NCBI GenBank assembly: GCA_017432685.1
Contig: JAFRIR010000112.1
Location: 1 to 35,347, forward strand
Source of the DNA: Flexilinea sp.
Lineage (GTDB): Bacteria > Chloroflexota > Anaerolineae > Anaerolineales > Anaerolineaceae
Reading direction: 5' to 3'
Length of the DNA: 35,347 nt
The notes under the pieces are model-generated. The model searched no databases and was not told where the DNA came from. It was given only the letters and a program-made list of their open reading frames with translations. Of this stretch, positions 8,238-15,365 are shown piece by piece. A program made the translations under genes and the position numbers. Each line of letters starts with the position of its first letter. The stretch's first letter is position 1.

Positions 8238-8534
8238 TTACGCTGCGGCTTTCATACGGTTTAGTCTGATATCGATGGCTTCCAGCAGTAAGCCACGACG
8301 TAAAGATCCTATAAAGATGTCAAACGGGTCACCGGTGGGTTCACCGAGCATAAGATTGTCCGGATCGGTTGTACTGACCCATTCCCGGGTTTTTTCAAGT
8401 TCTTCAACCGAATCTACCTTCAGCCCCTTGTCTTCTTTCAGAAACCACATGGTGCTGTCAACCATCTCAGCGGGATCAAAATTGAAATCCGGTGTTGAAG
8501 ATGAAGATTTACGTTTTGTTTTGTATCTACTCAT
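8238..8534 (-). CDS. hypothetical protein, 98 aa
   Basis: The ATG at 8534 has GGAGGA 6-7 nt upstream. The N-terminus is basic and Ser-rich (RYKTKRKSSSSTPDFNFDP); the rest is acidic and helical, ending RGLLLEAIDIRLNRMKAAA. This could be a small partner protein or an antitoxin-like protein for the 93-aa product, with which it forms a two-gene unit. That reading rests only on size and coupling. Confidence 0.5.
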   Translation of the reverse strand: MSRYKTKRKSSSSTPDFNFDPAEMVDSTMWFLKEDKGLKVDSVEELEKTREWVSTTDPDNLMLGEPTGDPFDIFIGSLRRGLLLEAIDIRLNRMKAAA

Positions 8535-8623
8535 TGATATCCTCCTGTGTTTGTTTGAAACAAGTGTAAACAGGAGTCCGATTTTTTGCTACCTGATATA
8601 CGTCGAGTAATAGATATAAATGT

Positions 8624-9007
8624 CTAATTTTTGAGGGAATCGGCAAAAGATATGGCTGCATTTCCGACAACACGCAGCTGCGGAAGGGATAATTCACGGT
8701 TTTCAAGTTCATTTATGATCTGACGATAAAGTTTCTCCCGCTCACAATCATAAGCATCATGGATTGTGATGGATCTGTGCCCGCCCGTCAGAAGGGACCA
8801 TTCCGGAAGTCCGAGGATTTTTTCAATAAGCTCTATAGTTTCAAGTCTGGGAGTGCATTTGCAGAGTTCAATACGGCTGATCTGGTCTCTCGTTATCCCG
8901 GTTCGGATCGAAAGCTCCAACTGCGAAATGTTTGCTTTTTTCCTCGCGGCTGCGATTCTTTTGCCGAGAGGAATTCCGATTATGTTGGTCTCAGTCGTGT
9001 CGGTCAT
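8624..9007 (-). CDS. Xre-family transcriptional regulator
   Basis: 127 aa. Residues about 13-68 form a classic Cro/C1 HTH (LGKRIAAARKKANISQLELS, then RTGITRDQISRIE). The ATG at 9007 has AAGGAAGG upstream. A palindrome CAGGATATTCCTG at 9049-9061 next to its -10 box is a likely autorepressor site. The C-terminal 50 residues are helical and probably for dimerisation. It may also control the two small genes downstream (8534-7955), 90 bp away. Confidence 0.85.
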   Translation of the reverse strand: MTDTTETNIIGIPLGKRIAAARKKANISQLELSIRTGITRDQISRIELCKCTPRLETIELIEKILGLPEWSLLTGGHRSITIHDAYDCEREKLYRQIINELENRELSLPQLRVVGNAAISFADSLKN

Positions 9008-9036
9008 CGCAGAGCCTTCCTTTCTGTTCTGACCTC

Positions 9037-9061
9037 ATTATATTGAAACAGGATATTCCTG
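9037..9061 (-). promoter_or_regulatory. promoter and palindromic operator of the xre gene
   Basis: TATAAT on the minus strand at 9037-9042 lies 30 bp upstream of the start codon. The perfect inverted repeat CAGGA-TAT-TCCTG at 9049-9061 sits in the spacer region, where repressor binding would block RNA polymerase. Confidence 0.6.
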
Positions 9062-9404
9062 AATTGGGTTTGGTGTTTGGATAACTTCCCGGAGCCATCT
9101 CCGCAGTATAATGGTCCAGACTCGCTAAGAAATGTTTTTAAATTGGATTCGCGGACAGTGCGTGCAATTTTTCTCAGGAAAGAACCGCAGCCTGAATGAA
9201 ATCGCAGGGAAAGACGGAAAATTCAATTATTGCATCTGGACGCTTAGTTCTTTCGTAAAAAAACAACTTCTGTTCACATATGAAGAGAAGTTGTTATAAA
9301 CAAAGGACTGATCGATTATCACGAAAGATCCAGAGTCATATTTGCGACGGAATTCATTCCGCGTCTAATATCATAGATGCTCTCCGATAATGATTTATAT
9401 TCAG
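9062..9404. other. intergenic region without a convincing gene
   Basis: The 343 bp between the xre promoter and the membrane-protein gene hold one leftward terminator (9257-9294) and a rightward open frame of 55 codons (9132-9299) with no ribosome site. A lone TATAAT on the plus strand near 9100 has no good -35 box. I see nothing else. Confidence 0.5.
9257..9294 (-). terminator. Rho-independent terminator
   Basis: ACAACTTCT (9263-9271) pairs with AGAAGTTGT (9286-9294). On the minus strand it is followed by seven Ts. It would end leftward transcription from the 10428-9405 operon. Confidence 0.75.
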
Positions 9405-9716
9405 TTATTCCAGTAGATTCATCAGTTTCCCCGTACCGAACTTCATCAACAGAATGAAACCGGCGATCAGTACCGCAACAGATATCCAGATAATTACCGA
9501 TCCGGTACCGAACGGAGCAATTATTCCGCTGAGAAGAAACAGGCAGGCGACTTTTGCAAGCAGTTTCGCGAACTCAGAAGCATATGCCTGTTTATCTTTC
9601 GGGCTGACGGCATAGTTTCTCAGGATGGCATTGAAGCCTGATTTTTTGGCAATAAAAGCATACAGGAATAATCCCGCGGACATGCAAAACATTATGATCG
9701 AATATATGTGATCCAT
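9405..9716 (-). CDS. small membrane protein, 103 aa
   Basis: The start is set at the ATG at 9716, which has AAGGGG 6 nt upstream; the frame extends to 9764 but would then overlap the upstream gene. There are three hydrophobic segments: residues about 4-21 (SIIMFCMSAGLFLYAFIA), 50-70 (KVACLFLLSGIIAPFG) and 72-93 (SVIIWISVAVLIAGFILLM). It resembles DUF3784-type small membrane proteins of Bacillota, but I am not certain of the family. It is the last gene of a three-gene operon. Confidence 0.65.
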   Translation of the reverse strand: MDHIYSIIMFCMSAGLFLYAFIAKKSGFNAILRNYAVSPKDKQAYASEFAKLLAKVACLFLLSGIIAPFGTGSVIIWISVAVLIAGFILLMKFGTGKLMNLLE

Positions 9717-9718
9717 CG

Positions 9719-10213
9719 TTATCCCCTTTTTGCCGGTGTGCCCAATGATGTCATTGCCACGCATTCCAGATATCGTTCGTTGAAGTCATCGGCAGTGATA
9801 TCATTCGGATCTTTTTCATCATCGATCCAGCATTCGATCAGTGCATGCGCACCCGGGTTCAGTTTCTTCGGCAGAGTGCGGAGTTCATTGCATGCGTATG
9901 TGTTGGGAACGGCGAGATCTTCAGTTGCATCTTCATAATACATCAGTTCCAGCGTTGTTTCTGCATCGTCCGGGATATTGTTCCCTTTAACGAAGTTGAT
10001 GATAAAAGATGCGTTTCCGCGTGCGGGAAACTCGATCATGCACTCCTTATGCGGATCGTCCGGCTCGGATTCGCATATGAGGTATTGAGGTACTTTCAGA
10101 ACTGACGGGAATCCGGCTTTCTCAATTTTATTCAATCTCTCTTCGAGATCATGTATCTGCTCATAAAGCAGTGCTACCTGCTGTTCAAGAGTAATTTCTG
10201 TTCCTTCTTTCAT
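9719..10213 (-). CDS. hypothetical coiled-coil protein, 164 aa
   Basis: The start at 10213 overlaps the stop of the previous gene as ATGA. The same frame stays open to 10666, but that stretch crosses the upstream gene, its promoter and a terminator and is not plausible coding sequence. Residues about 9-31 form a coiled coil (QQVALLYEQIHDLEERLNKI). The rest looks like a compact beta-rich domain with acidic loops (CESEPDDPHKECMIEFPARG). Function unknown. It is followed within 3 bp by the membrane protein gene. Confidence 0.6.
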   Translation of the reverse strand: MKEGTEITLEQQVALLYEQIHDLEERLNKIEKAGFPSVLKVPQYLICESEPDDPHKECMIEFPARGNASFIINFVKGNNIPDDAETTLELMYYEDATEDLAVPNTYACNELRTLPKKLNPGAHALIECWIDDEKDPNDITADDFNERYLECVAMTSLGTPAKRG

Positions 10214-10428
10214 TGCTGCCTGTTCACTCCCGTATTCCTTCTGATATTCTTCTTTGCCTCTTCCGCTGTTTTGAATAACCGGCTCTCCCGCAGCCGGGTG
10301 CCGCCGCTGCGGTCGGTGAAGCGGATCACGCAGCTGCCTGCTGCGCATTTGACGATCTGCGCTTCTTTGACAAATATGGCGTTTTCGATGAAATATACGT
10401 TGTCTCCGGGTGAAAATAGTGCGTTCAT
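10210..10428 (-). CDS. hypothetical small protein, 72 aa
   Basis: The ATG at 10428 has a GGAGAG ribosome site. The sequence looks like a small beta-barrel (GDNVYFIENAIFVKEAQIVK, then GSCVIRFTDRSGGTRLRESR), similar in feel to KOW or SH3-like folds found in small phage and plasmid proteins. It is first in an operon with the 164-aa and membrane proteins, coupled by an ATGA overlap. Confidence 0.65.
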   Translation of the reverse strand: MNALFSPGDNVYFIENAIFVKEAQIVKCAAGSCVIRFTDRSGGTRLRESRLFKTAEEAKKNIRRNTGVNRQQ

Positions 10429-10444
10429 AATTCTCTCCTTGCTT

Positions 10445-10464
10445 ATTATAGAATTGTAATTCTA
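10445..10464 (-). promoter_or_regulatory. -10 box overlapping a palindromic operator
   Basis: TATAAT on the minus strand (10445-10450) lies 17 bp before the start codon. It overlaps the inverted repeat TAGAATT-GT-AATTCTA (10449-10464). The -35 region (TTTATT) is weak, so activation or repression at the palindrome is likely. Confidence 0.5.
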
Positions 10465-10504
10465 ATAAATAAAATGTGCAAGGGTAACATTGGTCATTAT
10501 CTAT

Positions 10505-10559
10505 AAAAAAGAAATCCAACAAAGGGACAACCTGATTCATTATTGTCCCTTTGTTGGAT
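10505..10559 (-). terminator. strong hairpin terminator with no gene upstream
   Basis: Perfect 17-bp arms (10514-10530 and 10543-10559, ATCCAACAAAGGGACAA and its complement) flank a 12-nt loop. The minus strand continues into TTCTTTTTT. It insulates the operon starting at 10428 from transcription entering from the right. Confidence 0.8.
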
Positions 10560-10617
10560 AATGACTCGAAACATCTATTTATTGAAAATTTTCCGAGAAC
10601 GCCTAAAATTTCCCTGC

Positions 10618-10637
10618 CTGTATTGTATGAACGGTTG
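10618..10637 (+). repeat. direct repeat copy 1
   Basis: CTGTATTGTATGAACGGTTG. It matches 18 of 20 bases of the copy at 10753. Confidence 0.7.
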
Positions 10638-10752
10638 TCTATTTCGCGAAATTTACAAAAGAACAATGATAAAAGCTCATCAATGTGATTTTCTTATTTG
10701 CAAAAATGATCAATGAAAATAAAAAAAGAACGTATAATTAAATGAAATTTTA

Positions 10753-10772
10753 CTGTATTGTATGGACGATTG
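10753..10772 (+). repeat. direct repeat copy 2
   Basis: CTGTATTGTATGGACGATTG, 135 bp from copy 1. It lies about 125 bp upstream of the zinc-ribbon gene. Confidence 0.7.
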
Positions 10773-10897
10773 GTTAGCGGAGAAAATATTTGTTAATATG
10801 ATATTATGAAGATTGTTATATGGTATCGTTGACTCCTTTTTTTGAATAATTCTTGAAAAAATAATGGTTCAGCAAGGGAATAAGTAGGAGATGAGTA

Positions 10898-12295
10898 ATG
10901 GCAGGTTTTCTCAATAATCTATTTACCAAAAAAACAGATAGTAGTGACCGATTTGAAAAAACAAATGATAATTATTGGGGACAAACAGGCTCCAATCCTA
11001 ACAATTCCGCAAAAAATTTCAATCAAGGCTTTCCACAGAATTCTCCTTGTAATCAAAGACAGCAAAACTACGGAGTAAACGGACAATGGTATCCGAATGG
11101 CTATAACGTGAACCAATGGCAACAGATACCGCCGTCTTATTCTCAAAAGTCATTTACTCCCTGTGTTTGTCCAAAATGTGGTGCGAATTTGATGGCTGAA
11201 AGCGGGATTGACACTTTCTATTGCCAATACTGCGGAACGAAAATTTTGCTGCAGAATGAAACCAACCTAAAGACAAGGTTCGGAATGAAAAAACTTGAGC
11301 ATGCAGAGAAAATGGTCGATAAAGTGGTTGGTTATTTTGATCGGCGGAGAGAACAAAAAGCAATTGAGGAAGAGAAAAAGCGTAAAGAGAATAATAGAGA
11401 TTTGCGAATTATATTTGTAATTTCAATAGCAATTATGATTGCTATATTTTTTTCTTTGAATAATAAAGGTAAAGAGAGTAAAGCCCAGGAAGCTGAACTT
11501 CAGAAGATTGTCGAACAGATACAAACAGATATATCGAACGGCGATTTTGACGCAGCTTATGTAAAAGCAAGCGCTTTGAATTATACGTCTGGATATTCAA
11601 GCACGGTTGAAAAGAAATGGGATGATACACGTGAAAGCTTAATTACCATAATAAATGATCTGCGCAATAAAAGTGAGATCAATGAGATAGCATCAGAAGA
11701 AACCAGTTCTGCAATTTCGTCTACTAAAAATGATGTGGATTCCCACGATTATCCTACGCCTACAATTACACCATTTCCAACATTTACTCCTGTATCAACA
11801 AAATCTGTTATTTCAAGCGTAATTACTTCAATGGAAATTGATGATCTTGCTTCACATTGGAAGGATTCTCAATATTTATACAAGTTGAAATCGGAAAATA
11901 ACATGGGATATGATGCAGCATTCCGTAATAGAAAAACCGTTGGAAAAGGAGGTGAGGATGAATATCTTCTCGTCGATTTTGACAGAAATGTTATGACGTT
12001 TTTGGAAGTTCCTATTTTGCGAACAGGAAAAATCAGCCGTTGCAATATACATACTACATTGGCAGCAAGTGGTGACTATAACAAAGGATGGCAGGCAAGG
12101 GACTGGTCCTCCGGTGACACTGAATATTATGTGTGGGCGAAAAAAGGGGAAAATGGCTATGTTCAAAAATACAATAAAAAACAAGAAAAAGTAGGAAGAA
12201 ATGGAAGATACGAAGAATTAAATTACATAAGCATAGCTATTAGTGATTTGCAGGAATGTGGCTATTCATACAACAATCTGGCACCTGAAAAATAA
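10898..12295 (+). CDS. zinc-ribbon membrane protein, 465 aa
   Basis: The ATG at 10898 follows GTAGGAG. The first 85 residues are Asn/Gln-rich and probably disordered. Residues 91-112 form a zinc ribbon (CPKCGANLMAESG, then FYCQYCG). A charged helix (RRREQKAIEEEKKRKENN) leads into one membrane segment at about 169-187 (LRIIFVISIAIMIAIFFSL). The rest would lie outside the cell: a helical stalk, a Ser/Thr/Pro-rich linker (TPTITPFPTFTPVSTKS) and a C-terminal domain of about 150 residues that I do not recognise. The layout (cytoplasmic zinc ribbon, one TM, exported domain) is common in uncharacterised Bacillota proteins. The gene is alone and faces the 959-aa gene tail to tail. AT-rich codon use suggests acquisition. 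Confidence 0.8.
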   Translation: MAGFLNNLFTKKTDSSDRFEKTNDNYWGQTGSNPNNSAKNFNQGFPQNSPCNQRQQNYGVNGQWYPNGYNVNQWQQIPPSYSQKSFTPCVCPKCGANLMAESGIDTFYCQYCGTKILLQNETNLKTRFGMKKLEHAEKMVDKVVGYFDRRREQKAIEEEKKRKENNRDLRIIFVISIAIMIAIFFSLNNKGKESKAQEAELQKIVEQIQTDISNGDFDAAYVKASALNYTSGYSSTVEKKWDDTRESLITIINDLRNKSEINEIASEETSSAISSTKNDVDSHDYPTPTITPFPTFTPVSTKSVISSVITSMEIDDLASHWKDSQYLYKLKSENNMGYDAAFRNRKTVGKGGEDEYLLVDFDRNVMTFLEVPILRTGKISRCNIHTTLAASGDYNKGWQARDWSSGDTEYYVWAKKGENGYVQKYNKKQEKVGRNGRYEELNYISIAISDLQECGYSYNNLAPEK

Positions 12296-12408
12296 TTTAC
12301 TTTTATTGATGTTGTTTTGACAATCAGTAATGATGAAAGATCTGGTTGGTCTTTTGCGGCGGGTTATAATCGAAGATATCTTCCATCTGATTCATTATTT
12401 TGAACACT

Positions 12409-15288
12409 TCATTTCTTTCGTAATTTATGTTTTTCATCATAATAATAAAATTGGGCTGTTTCAAGATAACTGGGTAAATTGTTTTCGATCAACCCTCTTT
12501 CTTTGAGCCATATCTTCATGTCATTCTTATTTGTAAATGTACCGCGATCATATTCCTCTGCAAGAATTTTGAGTACGAAAGACTGAGAATCCATATCAGT
12601 GAATTTTTCTGTAACATACACAGTTCCGGTCGCATATTTATCTGTACGCTGCAAAGGGAGAAATATGTAATCGACAATATCGTTGTTTATAACAAGACAC
12701 TCAAGTATGTAATCGTTCCACGGAACTAATATTGCGGGAAATGTGTAAACTGGATAATTGCGAGAAGACATATAACCGTTTATTTCAACTTCCTCTGCAA
12801 GTAATGATAGTGTGTTGCTTATAATGCTATCGTTTAATCCCGTGAGTTCAATTTTTGTCAGCTTGTTTCGGTCTGTACGGATATAATCCGGATAAACATA
12901 ATTCATGAGCGAAGTAAGTGAATTGTAGTTTATGCTTTTGTTGTCCAGTTGAACTAACAGTTCGTCAATATTGATTTCATTATATGGTTGCAAAATACTG
13001 AGTATTACGCTTCGGTTTGTGCTTTTTATATTGCCCTTGCGAGATATGTATGGCTTGCTAAAACTGAATTCATCTCTGAACATGTAAAATAAAATTGCGA
13101 AAAGCCAATTGTGATTAGCGATCCCGTTCCTTTTGATAAATTCAGGAAAAAGTGATATGCAGTCTGAATAAGCTATTCTTATGTTTACCGGAAATGCAGA
13201 GGTGGTTTTTTCTAAATAATTCCGCAGCAGAATGTAATCATCATTGCGAATATCGAATGCTGACGCATGTATATACATACCGCTGCTAATATTGAGTATT
13301 TCAGGACAGCGCAGCTGCGTTTGTAATAAGGTCGCATCATTTATTTCAGGAAATACCGCAACGATATCGGATTTATGCACCGGACTGTTCTCAATAATAA
13401 ATGATTCGAGTTCATCGGTCTTCGAAAAGCTTTTGTCTTTCGTTACATAATCACGGAATGAATAATACGGTGTCAATCCTTCTCCGTGAGCGCCATAATA
13501 TTTCATGATCCCCTTGAGAAAATATTGATTTGTTATCTTAGCCTTGTTTAGGCGGAATTTGAAATTATCATAAAGCTCCTTATAACTGATTGCCGTTTTG
13601 CTGCTTTTATGGATATAAAGGTCAATTTCTTTCAGAATACTTGTATTGACATGGATGCGAGATGGGTGAATATATTTTCCGCGATCATATAATATGCCAA
13701 CTTTGCCGATTATGCTTTCCAAATGATGTGTTGTAATTTCATTGACTTTTTCTCCGAAATAGTAAGACATATATGAGCGAAAACGTTTCTCGTAGGATTC
13801 GTTATTTACTTTATATCCGGAGGGGAAACAGTGTAAAAGGATCCAATCAATGATATATTTTTTGCTCAGAGTGTTCTTACTGTATGTTTGCCCATAAGAA
13901 ATGTATTTTTGTAATGCTGAAGCTTTGATAATTTCCTCTGGAATATTGTTTTTTATTGCTGCGTCTCTTATTAGATTGTCCAACTTATCTTTTTTAAGAA
14001 CGTCCGGAAAAGAATTGATTATAGTGTCGATTTCGCCTTGCAGTACACCTTCCACTTTCAAAAAAATAACAGCATCATATTCACTTGAATATTCATATTC
14101 TTTACAATTCAATTTTCCATCCTGAAGGCATGCCCAAAGCCAGGTTGTAATTTTATCGTTTTGCAGATATGAAGCCAGGTCGGATTTGTGCATAAGCTTC
14201 TTGCTGCCGGTCAAAATATGAATAAATGAAACAGGATCTTTATCCATAGACCGAACACCTGACACAAAAGAATTCGTTGCAGCGGTGGATAATTGTCTTA
14301 TTCGCTCCCTTGTTACGCCTAATAAATTGCCAATTTGCTCCAGTGAATAACCATCAGCTCGTAATTCTACGATTCCTGCTCTCCTTTTTGATAGGTCTTT
14401 TTCATTTATTTCTGCGCATATGTTTTCCAAAGGTTTAATGATATCAGATGCTGTCCAGTCCAGAAAATTGACAATATGATTTGAAATATGGATAAGCTCA
14501 TTGACCGGTATATCTGTTGTGTCTTGCAACTTATCAGGAATATTTGCCAAAACATCCGCATCGGAAAAATAATCAGATAGATTTGGCGAAATGTTTTTTG
14601 GATAAAAATCCAGAAAAGATATAACTCGTGATTCTTTCAGTGAGGGGTAATTATTGGAAATGATGAGAATTTTATTGCGGATAATATCAATTATCTTAAA
14701 GAATTCCATATAATCAGTGATTGTTACAAGATTATTCTCAATGCAGCCGCAGGCGCCAGGATCTGTAAGAGCCAATTCGAATAAATCTTTTCCGAGATCG
14801 AGGAATGCCTGATCAACTTTTTGTATCTGTGTAATTTCCGGTTCAGATAATGAGTTTTTATAAAATTTTGAGCCACCTGCTAATGAGCTGGCATATTTTG
14901 AGATAGATTCAGCTGCTTCCTGAGCTTGAAGATCATTGAGTTCATCTCTGATTATTTTGTTATTGTGCTTCTGTAAATATTGCTCGCATAACCCAAGTAA
15001 TTCAGGAATAGACTTTTCGCCGTAATTTGGCATCCGCAGGAGTTCAAAAATGTTTTTAGAAAACACGTCATCCAAGGTAACAACCCCTGCTCTGCGTAAA
15101 CGGTTTATTGCTTTTTCCGGAAATTTCGTATCAGTTATTGGAATTTCATCGAAACCTTGTTTTGGATTAATACTGAATAATTTATAAAGAGTCTTATCAT
15201 AGTCTTCAACCGCAGGCAAGTTGGAATGATTGCTGTTTTTCAGTGAATAATATTTGTACTCAAATTTTCTTTTGTCAGGATCATACAT
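12409..15288 (-). CDS. large protein with RNAP alpha-CTD-like and sigma region-4-like domains
   Basis: 959 aa from the ATG at 15288 (a TTG two codons earlier is also open). Residues about 55-110 match the helix-hairpin-helix of the RNA polymerase alpha C-terminal domain (AINRLRRAGVVTLDDVF, then MPNYGEKSIPELL). Residues about 300-335 match sigma-70 region 4 (DGYSLEQIGNLLGVTRERIR). The remaining 600 residues look like repeated winged-helix or helical units (for example KLMHKSDLASYLQND and SPVHKSDIVAVFPEI, both containing HKSD). No catalytic motif was seen. Such proteins occur scattered in Bacillota and remain uncharacterised. Inferred: a DNA-binding regulator or silencer that imitates promoter-recognition parts, or a defence scaffold. 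It stands between the zinc-ribbon gene and the modification operon. Confidence 0.75.
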   Translation of the reverse strand: MYDPDKRKFEYKYYSLKNSNHSNLPAVEDYDKTLYKLFSINPKQGFDEIPITDTKFPEKAINRLRRAGVVTLDDVFSKNIFELLRMPNYGEKSIPELLGLCEQYLQKHNNKIIRDELNDLQAQEAAESISKYASSLAGGSKFYKNSLSEPEITQIQKVDQAFLDLGKDLFELALTDPGACGCIENNLVTITDYMEFFKIIDIIRNKILIISNNYPSLKESRVISFLDFYPKNISPNLSDYFSDADVLANIPDKLQDTTDIPVNELIHISNHIVNFLDWTASDIIKPLENICAEINEKDLSKRRAGIVELRADGYSLEQIGNLLGVTRERIRQLSTAATNSFVSGVRSMDKDPVSFIHILTGSKKLMHKSDLASYLQNDKITTWLWACLQDGKLNCKEYEYSSEYDAVIFLKVEGVLQGEIDTIINSFPDVLKKDKLDNLIRDAAIKNNIPEEIIKASALQKYISYGQTYSKNTLSKKYIIDWILLHCFPSGYKVNNESYEKRFRSYMSYYFGEKVNEITTHHLESIIGKVGILYDRGKYIHPSRIHVNTSILKEIDLYIHKSSKTAISYKELYDNFKFRLNKAKITNQYFLKGIMKYYGAHGEGLTPYYSFRDYVTKDKSFSKTDELESFIIENSPVHKSDIVAVFPEINDATLLQTQLRCPEILNISSGMYIHASAFDIRNDDYILLRNYLEKTTSAFPVNIRIAYSDCISLFPEFIKRNGIANHNWLFAILFYMFRDEFSFSKPYISRKGNIKSTNRSVILSILQPYNEINIDELLVQLDNKSINYNSLTSLMNYVYPDYIRTDRNKLTKIELTGLNDSIISNTLSLLAEEVEINGYMSSRNYPVYTFPAILVPWNDYILECLVINNDIVDYIFLPLQRTDKYATGTVYVTEKFTDMDSQSFVLKILAEEYDRGTFTNKNDMKIWLKERGLIENNLPSYLETAQFYYYDEKHKLRKK

Positions 15289-15319
15289 CAGCAAAAACCT
15301 TGTTAATGGTGAAACCGGT

Positions 15320-15359
15320 TATATAGAGAAAAGCCGCCACAGAAAATGGCAGCTTTTCT
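15320..15359 (-). terminator. Rho-independent terminator of the modification operon
   Basis: Arms at 15327-15339 and 15347-15359 (AGAAAAGCTGCCA on the minus strand, one G-U pair) enclose a 7-nt loop. The terminator lies 6 bp past the helicase stop codon. Confidence 0.8.
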
Positions 15360-15365
15360 TTTCAA

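Larger units (their letters stand above)
10465..10897. other. long AT-rich divergent intergenic region
   Basis: About 430 bp lie between two divergent genes with no credible reading frame. The stretch contains a strong leftward terminator (10505-10559) and a pair of 20-bp direct repeats (10618-10637 and 10753-10772). The terminator has no protein gene upstream of it, so a leftward non-coding RNA from the 10.6-10.9 kb stretch is possible. Confidence 0.45.

Noticed and set aside
9132..9299. 55-codon open frame on the plus strand
   Set aside because: No ribosome site, no recognisable motif, and its 3' end overlaps a leftward terminator.
10214..10666. 5' extension of the 164-aa gene
   Set aside because: The frame stays open, but it crosses the 72-aa gene, its operator and a terminator. 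The ATG at 10213 with ATGA coupling explains the gene better.
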